A stretch of 13,506 nt of DNA from Spirogloea muscicola. Taxonomy: Eukaryota; Streptophyta; Zygnematophyceae; Spirogloeales; Spirogloeaceae. Below the pieces are notes generated by a model. It was not told the origin of the DNA. It saw only the letters and a program-made list of their open reading frames with translations, and ran no database searches. Position 1 is the stretch's first letter; the number at the start of each line of letters is the position of its first letter. Location of the stretch: contig WELB01000099.1 of the NCBI GenBank assembly GCA_009602725.1, forward strand, positions 489,914 to 503,419, read 5' to 3'. The translations under genes and the position numbers were made by a program. Of the stretch, positions 1 through 6,950 are shown in pieces.

Positions 1-150
1 GGCGCGCCCGCGACGCCGCCGGCTGACGGTCAGCGGGCCCCCGCCGGGCCGTGCCACCTTTGTGCCGTGCCTGCTCCACGCCTTCGTCGCCGCCACCGGC
101 GAGGCGGCTCACGCCGGGCCTCCCCTCGCCCGCCGCTCGGCTCTGCGCAG

Positions 151-3100
151 GGCCTCCCCAGCGCCCCCCTCTCGGCGCCGCAGCACCTGGCCCCCACGAC
201 GGCGGGCTCGGCTGGGTGACCGGGCTGGACCACGGCCTGAGCGCGGGCGCGGTGCAGCGGTACAGCCGCCACATGCTCCTCCCGGCCTTCGGGGTCAAGG
301 GTGCGCCCGCTGCCTCCTGCAGTGCCTGTGGCTCGCGCCACGTCCAGCTTGCAGCAGGCTTCTGCGAGCGCGCGGCTCCGTGCATCGCCCCCTCCTTGGA
401 CAGGGCGAGCAGCAGCAATGGAGCACTGAGCGCCGTGTTGTTGCGCTGCTCCGCATGCAGGTCAAGCTGCGCTTGCCAAGGCGGCAGTGCTGGTGGTGGG
501 GGCTGGCGGCCTGGCCTCCCCAGTCATCCTCTACCTGGCGGCTGCCGGCCTAGGTGACGACCCTCCGCGTCCTCCATCTGGCTGCTAGGCTCAGTCTCAG
601 GCTCGGCACAGCTCGCCCTAGCTCTACCAACATCCAGGACCCGCCGAGCAGGCTCTGGCCGGAGCTGCTCACATCAAGTCGAGGCCACCCTGTCTCGGCG
701 CCCTTGCACCTCACGCGCTGGCAGGCAAGCTGGGAATAGTGGATCCCGACCTTGTGGAGCTCAACAACTTGCACCGTCAGGTCTGCTGCTCGATCCTGGC
801 CTCTGGCCTATCCTGCACAGTTGCTGCCCCTACTTTTGCTGTTGGGAGAAACTAGATCGCAGCACTGGTGCTTTTGCACGGAGTCCTCAGACACAGGATG
901 GCTTCCTTTATGCTCTGCTCCTCCGGTTTTTAATGGAAAGGACGGCAGTGTCCTTGCTCTTTTGCGGGATTACTTAGTCCTGACTCATAGTGCTCTTGTG
1001 CCACAGGTTGTCCACACGGAGGCTTCTGTCGGTCAGCAGAAAGTTGCCTCCGCAGCCACCGCCTGCCACAGGTCGGCGAGCTGCCTTACCGCGAATTCCA
1101 AGGATCTTGCTTTTTCTCTAGAGCATGAACGTCAAGTCTGCTACTTGTGTATGTAGAAGTACCAGAATTGCAAAGTAACATCTCCACTTTTGAAGGTACA
1201 GTCGTACCCGCAGAAAGATCGAGTTGCACTGCCCATGCAAAAGCCCATGCGGGCAATTGACGATTGCGGAATGATGCGATGTCTCATGTGTCAGGATCAG
1301 CTCTTCTATAACAGTGGAAACATTCGCCGAGAGGATGACAAATTCAAATGCTCTTGAGATAATTGGACAGTATCACCGCTTGCTTGTGACTGTGGTAGTG
1401 CACTCGATTTGTGGTATCGCTGATGTAGAAGGAAATCCTGAAGTAATCGATCTGCAGTCTTCTATCCAGTTCACGAGGTTGACATTGTTCTACCACCTCC
1501 AGCCCTTTTTAAGCTTGAGCAGTGTCACAGCTCCTTGACTGCTGAGGTCAGATACGATGTGGTGGTGGATTGCACGGACAATGTTCAGTCGCGTTACGTT
1601 GTCAATGATGCCTGCATCATTGCAGGCAGAGTGAGTGCTAAACACCCCCCCTCCCTTCCTCTCTTCAATTGTGAGCTGCAACATTGCTGCAAACTGTCAG
1701 ACTACGTGGCGGAAGTGTGCCGTTTGCACATGAGAGTCAAGAGTGTGATACCTACCATAGGATCACCACCAAGTATACTAAGTGTCCTGCCTTTCTGCTG
1801 ATGCGGATTGGCTCCAATTGCAGCCTTTGGTTGCGGGCGCTGCGCTTGGGCTGGAAGGACAGGTAGCTTGGCGAACGTCACACTGTGTAGCCAGTTCTGG
1901 TCAGAACCTCTGCATTATTGCCTGTACTTGAGCAGATGCCTAGTCCTTTCTAGAGTCGTAAGCTGTTTGACAGGTTCCACATTCCTGGAGCATAAGGACA
2001 CGGTTGTAGTGCAGTCCTCGCACTTGAGTGGTCAACAAGTGACCAAGTTGGCCATGACTTTGCAGCTGAGCGTATATGGGCATGAAGAGGGCCCCTGCTA
2101 TAGGTGTCTGTTCCCAGTCCCCCCACCCCAGGCTGCATGCACACGTTGCTCTGATGCTGGTGTTCTGGGGATAGGTGCGCTTCCCGACAAGCCGAGCTGT
2201 TAGGGTCATGCGTGCATCCTGTATCAAGACAAGCACAACCTACTAGGCATTGGCTAGGTTTGCTAAGCATTGGAAAGGAAGTTGCTCTGCATTCTCATGC
2301 TGCTCTGCTACTTGCAACTTAGCATGGAGGAGAGAGGTGTGGTCAATGAGAAGGACATGAATTGTCAAGTGGATGGGTACGTGATCACCAAGCAGGAACG
2401 GGTTGGCTTGGTGCAGTCCCTGGCATCATGGGATGCTTGCAGGCCCTGGAAGCTCTGAAGCTTGCAACAGGCATGGGTGAGACATTGGCTGGTCGGATGC
2501 TCCTCCTGGATGCCTTCACCAGCCGCATCACCACTGTAAGCGTGCACCAGCCAAGGCAGCTTCCCTGAGCCTTCAGACTGCACATGCTGCTCTGGCTGAG
2601 AAGAAGGTTTCCTTGTCTGCTACGCTTCTCACCTAAGTGGCATCTAAAGCTCAGGGGAGGGACTTCCGGCTACATCAGACGCTTGTGTTACTTGCCTTGT
2701 GGCTCTGCCAGGTGAAGCTGCGTGGAAAAGCTCCAGACTGCGCAGTATGTGGTCCTCATCCGAAGGTGACACCTATCAACTACCAAGTTATCAACTATGG
2801 AGCATTTACTGGTTCTGCACCGAATGACAAGGTAATGATGCTTCAGGAGTCTATCCTCAAGGCACAAAGCTCAATAGACGTATAGTACGGTTCACTCAAG
2901 CGACTCTGGCTGTCATTTGCACCAGAGGACAGCACTTACTTCTGCTAAGCTTAGGAAGCAGATGCAGTGCCTGTGCTGGCTTGCTGGTAGATTGATGCAG
3001 GCTACTAAGCACACGTGCATTTGCATGCTGTTGGCCAGGCGCCGGCCTGGAAAAGAGAGCTGCCGCCATCCCAGGCTGTGACCTGCAAAGATTATCAGCT

Positions 3101-4040
3101 CCTTGCTGAGCAAGGGAAACCCCACGTCTTGCTGGACGTGCGTGCGGCCCATGAGTATGCGATAGCTGCGCTGCCCAAAGCGCGCAACATCCCCCTTTTG
3201 GCGTTGCAGCGGCGCATCACTGAGGTACAGGATCTAGCACGAGGCAGGACACCTCCTGCCTGTGCCCGGGGCCGAGAGGCCGATGAGCATGCTGTGAAGA
3301 GCAGCAAAGGCGGGGGACTTGGCAATCAATATTCAGGAGGGGATCCGCTGCTAGGCTTGGTCCCATCGTCAGCAAGTGCTTCTCCAACGGAAGCGGCGAG
3401 CAACGGGCACCAGCCAACAGAGAGCAGAGGTATGCCGGTGGTAGTGCCAGGAGGTGGACCTCTTAGCACGGGTCTCCCTCCACGCTGGAGCGGTCGAAGG
3501 GGGCAGGAGCTTAAGGATGTGGTAGCCTTCCCGGGGGTGGAGGCCGCCGCCAGCATACGGTGGACCCATGAGGACGAGTTGGAGCAGGAGGCTGAGGAGG
3601 CCTTCTTCCGGGCGTCTTCGTGGGAGAGAGGAGGGCCTGTGACGAGCAAAGACCAGCCAGTCGCTGGAGACAGTGAGCAGGTGGACGAAGGTCCGGTAGG
3701 CAACTTGACAGTAGCAAGGAGGCTTGCTCGGCTGGGGTCACTCGACTCAGGCGAGTCGTCGGGGGAGGATGAAGAAATGCAGCCCGACAAGAGCAGAGGG
3801 CCAGCTTTGGAGGAGGATGGCGACAGGCGAGCGCAGCGGTTTGCAGATGCTGATGCCCAGGCAGCTGAGAGAAGCGGGGGCACGGAGCTGCTGCCAGTTT
3901 ATGTGATCTGCCGACGAGGGGTAGACTCGCAGGTGGCAGTGCAGCTGCTGCGGCAGGCGGGTGTTTGCACGGCTCTGGATGTGACAGGGGGCTTGGAGGC
4001 ATGGGCAGCCCAGATCGACAGCTCATTTCCAGCATATTGA
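151..4040 (+). CDS. MOCS3: MOCS3/UBA4/CNX5 adenylyltransferase-sulfurtransferase (5' partial, 12 visible exons)
   Basis: This is the E1-like enzyme that adenylates the C-terminal glycine of ubiquitin-like sulfur carriers (small molybdopterin synthase subunit, URM1) and passes sulfur to it through a C-terminal rhodanese domain, for molybdenum cofactor synthesis and tRNA thiolation in the cytosol. Exons read: ?-300, 461-553, 725-780, 1007-1071, 1176-1195, 1315-1369, 1552-1630, 1824-1862, 2066-2174, 2417-2535, 2712-2831, 3039-4040; all introns are GT-AG and phases match. Visible landmarks in order are [16 protein letters not shown], the nucleotide-binding [34 protein letters not shown] and CAVC (paired zinc cysteines), [10 protein letters not shown] (expected E1 cysteine), rhodanese LLDVR, and the active-site loop CRRGVDS (Cys codon 3909-3911), ending FPAY. 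In the frame of exon 1 there is a stop at 24-26 and no ATG before 271, so the start codon lies in an upstream exon; the exon 1 left edge (150 or 161, after an AG) is a guess. The last exon carries an unusual in-frame insertion. Identity is firm; the exon 1 boundary is not. Confidence 0.9.
1176..1195 (+). other. 20-nt microexon of the MOCS3 gene
   Basis: Exon 4 ends in phase 2 at 1071 (codon begun with AG) and exon 6 starts at 1315 needing one base. Only this 20-base segment fits both phases: it adds residues S-N-I-S-T-F-E and the first base of the following Val, leading into [16 protein letters not shown]. Plant CNX5 has a closely similar stretch here (S-T-I-K-V-D-E-Y as I recall it). The acceptor before it is the purine-rich CAAAG with no good pyrimidine tract, while the donor GGTACAG is ordinary. 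Reading straight on instead meets stops. The call is an inference from frame and family sequence. Confidence 0.75.
3225..3860 (+). other. In-frame segment splitting the rhodanese domain: candidate exitron or long insertion
   Basis: Between the rhodanese half ending ALQRRITE and the half starting [11 protein letters not shown] there are about 220 codons, where family members have about 30. The extra stretch is hydrophilic, rich in Gly, Ser, Glu and Asp (for example [15 protein letters not shown]), and has no recognisable domain. It starts with a plausible donor (GAG|GTACAG at 3225) and a plausible acceptor lies at 3860 (GCCCAG). The enclosed length is 636 nt, a multiple of three with no stop. 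Splicing would give [22 protein letters not shown], about the usual family length. It is also 2.5-6 times longer than every other intron of this gene, which favours real coding sequence. Both strands are open here, so openness partly reflects base composition. Confidence 0.6.
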
Positions 4041-4850
4041 TCAGGTAGCAAGAGCGAGGGCTATCGGTGGCCATCAATAGGGGTTTGTGCCGCAGAGCTG
4101 TCTGAAGAAGGATGTCATTGCACTAACAGGGGTGCATGGTCTGTGGCTAGCCCCGCTTAGAGCTGCGATTAGACCCAACTCGAGGTCGTGCTTTGGCTAC
4201 AAGACCGGACATAGGATACGCGCTCTTGTACATAGGCATTTGCAGGGCTTGAACTTGGGCCAAAGAATGCTCATCTGCCGACCGTGGGAGCTGACGAAGC
4301 GCTTTGGGCATACAACCAGTCACATTGAAAGCTTACTGTTAGGATATTCAGGTGATCAAGAACAGCTAGCAGACCATTCACAAGAATAACAAGAGCTTGA
4401 GTTGGGATCCTCGACCAGCTCAAGGAAACAAGAACAGCAGCTAGATTCCTGACACTGAGAGCAGCAGCTGACAAATGACTCTGAGAAGTCTGCACCACCC
4501 TAGCCCCTCTGCCGCTTCTTCTTTTGTTCCATATTCGCGAGGTCTCTAGGTCAGGACGCGTGACAGTAAGGCATAACTTCCACAAAGCTGTGAAGGAGGC
4601 GCTGTGAGTTGACAGGTGACTTGTTGGCTTGTTATGCTGATCCTGCCTCACAAAAACTGCTCCCTCTCGAGCTAGGATGAAGTATAGTAGAACCAGAAAC
4701 CTAGACCTAGCTGAATGTTGGCCACCACGTCGACCCTCCGCGTATGGAGTCCATCAGCCCGCTGCTGGATGGGCATGATGGACGTGTTTTCGATGGCACC
4801 GTATACCCCACCTCCAGGGAACTGCCAAAAAGTGCGTCCTGAGGAGACCT
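4041..4850. other. 3' flank / intergenic, no gene recognised
   Basis: This follows the TGA of MOCS3 and should contain its 3' UTR. Open frames of about 100-126 codons exist on both strands (for example 4271-4651 minus), but their translations show no known motif, and no splice-linked extension was found. No tRNA, rRNA or clear polyadenylation motif was seen. The minus-strand frame at 4672-4959 runs into the repeat copy that begins at 4851 and is probably a chance frame. Confidence 0.5.
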
Positions 4851-5012
4851 GATGTTGCTCACTCGTGGGTACTGAGCTTCCCTTTGCATCGTCTACGTGT
4901 TTTGTAGTGTTTTGTAGTGTAGTCCCTTTTCCGGCTCCTCTTTCTTTGGCTTTGGACATTGTCCATTCTTTTTAAGGCTGGCTTTGCCAGCCCCTCTTCT
5001 CTATGGGCGAGC
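4851..5012 (-). repeat. Dispersed hairpin repeat, copy a (inverted relative to copy c)
   Basis: On the minus strand this reads GCTCGCCCATAGAGAAGAGG, then a perfect 7-bp hairpin (GGCTGGC-AAA-GCCAGCC), then AAAAAGAATGGACAATGTCC, and ends about 140 bases later with GCTCAGTACCCACGAGTGAG followed by CAACA. Copy c (5918-6083, plus strand) has the same blocks in the same order with many substitutions and small indels, so the two form an imperfect inverted pair about 900 bases apart. A small direct duplication (TGTTTTGTAG twice, 4898-4917) lies inside this copy. No coding capacity was recognised. Confidence 0.75.
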
Positions 5013-5620
5013 ACTTCTTCTTGAGGAGGTTGTGAGCAGCCGTTCGCTCGCCTCCACGCACACAGCGGAGGATGTGTGAGAAGCCTGCCCATATGGTAGG
5101 AACAAGCTGCAAGAGCCGCAATGTGCATGGGGGAAAGGTGGCTGTGTGTGAGGGTGAAAGAGGAAAGGGCGCGCAGTGTGCATGAATGAGAGGGAGGCCA
5201 AGCATGCCAATACTTTCTTTTTAGAAGAGGAAAAATGAAATAACAGAGACAAAGGCTAGACACCGATATTGACAAGTGGAGGAGGAGCTCAGTCTCCACG
5301 AGTAGGCACATACATATCTGCCAGATTTATCTGGGGCGCCGGAGCACCACCCCGCAAGATAGTGGCCCGAACCAATGCTTGTGGGACACTAGAATGCCCA
5401 AGCCACCGGCTCGACTATGACGGCGCAGGTCGACCAGGTGGGCCAGGCGATGGAGGAGGAGGGAAGACCACTTGGTACCATAGTCTCCATAGAGCCCGGA
5501 TAATGGTCGGTTTACCTGAGGTCGGTCCTTGAAGTGCCTCGCATTCTTCCCGCTGCAGTCACTCCGACTTGTGACTGCTGACTCGGGCTTACCAAGCTCC
5601 CATTCGCTCTACTAACTTGC
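5013..5620. other. Intergenic stretch, no gene recognised; one degenerate repeat-end motif
   Basis: I see no convincing gene. Frames such as 5269-5532 plus (87 codons) and 4859-5311 minus (150 codons) are low-complexity or cross the repeat and lack recognisable motifs. At 5288-5310 (plus) the sequence CTCAGTCTCCACGAGTAGGC, followed by ACA, resembles the end motif of repeat copies a and c, so this stretch may be the remnant of another, more decayed copy. The next 200 bases (5701-5917), between copies b and c, also hold nothing I can name. Confidence 0.4.
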
Positions 5621-5700
5621 TAGCTGTTGCTTAGCGCCCCTTTGGACCTTGTCTCTTGTCCATTCGTTTTGGGCTGGCTTTTCACAGCCCTCCGGCCCTT
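5621..5700 (-). repeat. Dispersed hairpin repeat, copy b
   Basis: The minus strand reads AGGGCTGTGAAAAGCCAGCC, then CAAAACGAATGGACAAG, then GACAAGGTCCAAAGGGGC and GCTAAGCAACAGC. Copy e at 6469-6541 (plus) reads AGGGCTGTGAGAAGCCAGCC, then CGAAAAGAATTGACAAGG, then TTCGAAGGGGCC and GAGCTAAGCAGCGAC. The two therefore align over about 75 bases in opposite orientation, with a short extra block in copy b. This is the second inverted pair in the interval. Confidence 0.7.
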
Positions 5701-5917
5701 TCCTTTTCTGGGCTTCACAGTAATCGCCCTCTACTGGAAGAGTCTTTCTTCTTTGCAAGAGCTTACGTCTTTTCCGCATGGTTGTCGCCCAGCCAGGCAC
5801 AGTAGGCGTGGGTGCCCAGTTTGGGAAGCGTCAATCAGTACGACGTCATGAGAATGCGGCTGCTGGTATTACAAAGTAGGCTGTAAAAGCCGTCATGGAG
5901 GAGGCGAGGCCCGCCGC

Positions 5918-6083
5918 TCCGGAGAAGGGCTCGCCCATTGAGAGAAGAGGGGCTAGCAATGCCAGCCCAGAAAAGAATGGACAATGTCCGCAGGCCTCAA
6001 AGGCCACAAACCGGTGCCCGGAAAGACCGAACTACACACCAATAATGATGCAGATGGATGCTCAGTAACCACGAGTGAGCAAC
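5918..6083 (+). repeat. Dispersed hairpin repeat, copy c
   Basis: It contains GGGCTCGCCCATTGAGAGAA, GGGGCTAGCAATGCCAGCCC (imperfect hairpin), AGAAAAGAATGGACAATGTC, and at its far end CTCAGTAACCACGAGTGAGC followed by AACA (6061-6083). Every block has a counterpart in copy a on the other strand. The next 100 bases (6084-6186) show no gene. Confidence 0.75.
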
Positions 6084-6186
6084 AGCGAATCAGAATATAT
6101 CGAAGCAAGAAAAGCGGCACTCTGCCGAGACCCGAGAGGCAGCAGCGGCCAGCGCGCGTGTGGACCGCGTGAACTAAAGAAGAAAG

Positions 6187-6240
6187 GGCTCGCCCATTGA
6201 GGATAGGGGCTGGAAAAGCCAGCCCAAAAAAAAAGAAGAA
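6187..6240 (+). repeat. Dispersed hairpin repeat, copy d (short)
   Basis: It reads GGCTCGCCCATTGAGGATAG, then GGGCTGGAAAAGCCAGCCC, then a run of A. It matches the first half of copy c but breaks off after the A-run, where the family sequence GAATGGACAAGGTC would be expected. The A9 run (6236-6244) could be slippage or a truncated end. Confidence 0.65.
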
Positions 6241-6387
6241 GGAACAAGAGCGCTCTTGTTGGAACGAGACCGCCAGCCTCATACGAAATACCTGGGCGAG
6301 GGAGCCGGCAGCATTGAAGCCTGGCAAACCCGGCCGGCGCTCGATGACCTGCCGGGCGCTGGAGGAGATCCAACCAGCCACTGTCGA

Positions 6388-6484
6388 AGAAGTGGCTCTC
6401 CCAATGGGAGAAGTGGCTCTCCCAATGGGGGCAAGGGCTGTGAGAAGAAGTGGCTCTCCCAAAGGGGGCAAGGGCTGTGAGAAG
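6388..6484 (+). repeat. Tandem duplication: two 21-bp units then a 37-bp period
   Basis: The 21-base unit AGAAGTGGCTCTCCCAATGG + G occurs at 6388-6408 and again at 6409-6429, identical. A third version at 6446-6466 has AAAGGG instead of AATGGG. The block GGGGCAAGGGCTGTGAGAAG is also doubled, so TGGCTCTCCC recurs at 6414 and 6451 with a 37-base period. The near identity shows the duplication is recent compared with divergence between repeat copies. Confidence 0.9.
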
Positions 6485-6610
6485 CCAGCCCGAAAAGAAT
6501 TGACAAGGTTCGAAGGGGCCAAACTACGAGCTAAGCAGCGACTGCGGGGCCTGAAGAGGCTATGGCAGAACGGGGGAGGATGGACCGCTTAGTACTTACG
6601 AGTGAGGAGC
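6388..6610 (+). repeat. Dispersed hairpin repeat, copy e, with internal tandem duplication
   Basis: This copy begins with repeated GTGGCTCTCCCAATGGG units, the counterpart of GGGCTCGCCCATTG in copies c and d. It continues with AGGGCTGTGAGAAGCCAGCC and AGAATTGACAAGGTTCGAAG, and ends with CTTAGTACTTACGAGTGAGG at 6588-6607, a diverged form of the end motif of copies a and c. Open frames across it (6197-6592 plus, 5953-6522 minus) are translations of the repeat, not evident genes. Confidence 0.65.
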
Positions 6611-6647
6611 CTCACATCCGACAGACTAGCTGCAGGTAAATTATCCC

Positions 6648-6697
6648 CCTGGCTAGGAGAGGCCAGCCCAAAAGAATGGACAAGGTCTGAAGGAGTC
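6648..6697 (+). repeat. Dispersed hairpin repeat, copy f (short)
   Basis: It reads CTGGCTAGGAGAGGCCAGCC, then CAAAAGAATGGACAAGGTCT, then GAAGGAGTC. This is the hairpin plus the GAATGGACAAGGTC block of the family, lying about 250 bases before the start codon of the KH gene. A further weak resemblance (TGGCCTGGCTTCTCACGCG) at about 6789-6808 was not counted as a copy. Confidence 0.6.
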
Positions 6698-6902
6698 GGA
6701 GTGGAGCGAGTGGAGGAGGTGGCCGGTTGGTCAGTGTTAGGCATCTCGAGACGGCCGCCAGACGGCCGCCTTGTTCCCTCTCTCCTCTCTGGCCTGGCTT
6801 CTCACGCGTTCTCTCTCTTAGCCCCCCGCTATGAAAGAACGTCCCGCCCCTTCTTCGTCAACCTACCGCCAGTTACCCCCCCCCCCTTCCTCCGCGGCCG
6901 CC

Positions 6903-6914
6903 ATGGCGGCGTGA
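6903..6914 (+). promoter_or_regulatory. Minimal upstream ORF (Met-Ala-Ala-stop) before the KH gene
   Basis: ATG GCG GCG TGA lies 36 bases before the main start codon at 6951. Its context GCCGCCATGG is the textbook strong start context and forms a perfect 14-bp palindrome (6897-6910). The main ATG has the weaker context CACATGG, with C at -3. If the transcript begins upstream of 6897, this uORF should reduce initiation at the main start or require reinitiation. The transcription start is not known, so function is inferred. Confidence 0.6.
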
Positions 6915-6950
6915 CGCTCGCAGGCGGCGCGCCGCGCCCGCGCGTCTCAC

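Noticed and set aside
752-1156. 134-codon plus-strand frame as a separate gene
   Set aside because: It runs through an intron of MOCS3; only 1007-1071 within it is coding ([21 protein letters not shown]).
3326-4077. Minus-strand frames of 185 and 188 codons opposite MOCS3 exon 12
   Set aside because: They are Ser/Pro-rich complements of the GC-rich insertion; the plus strand carries the rhodanese motifs on both sides.
4087-4651. Frames downstream of MOCS3 on both strands
   Set aside because: No ATG or splice-supported structure giving a recognisable protein; probably 3' UTR and intergenic sequence.
6187-6240. Helitron 3' end (hairpin near terminus)
   Set aside because: The hairpin is internal to longer copies and is not followed by a CTRR end at a fixed distance.
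6388-6484. CRISPR-like or minisatellite array
   Set aside because: Only two to three units without spacer structure, in a eukaryotic spliced-gene context; it is a local duplication in one repeat copy.
6490-6520. tRNA-type B box (GGTTCGAAG) suggesting a SINE
   Set aside because: It occurs in copy e only; other copies have GGTCTGAAG or GGTCCAAAG, and no A box or tRNA-like head was found.
5953-6592. Frames of 189 codons (minus) and 131 codons (plus)
   Set aside because: They are translations of the hairpin repeat, including its tandem units and an A-run giving poly-Lys/poly-Phe; no known domain.
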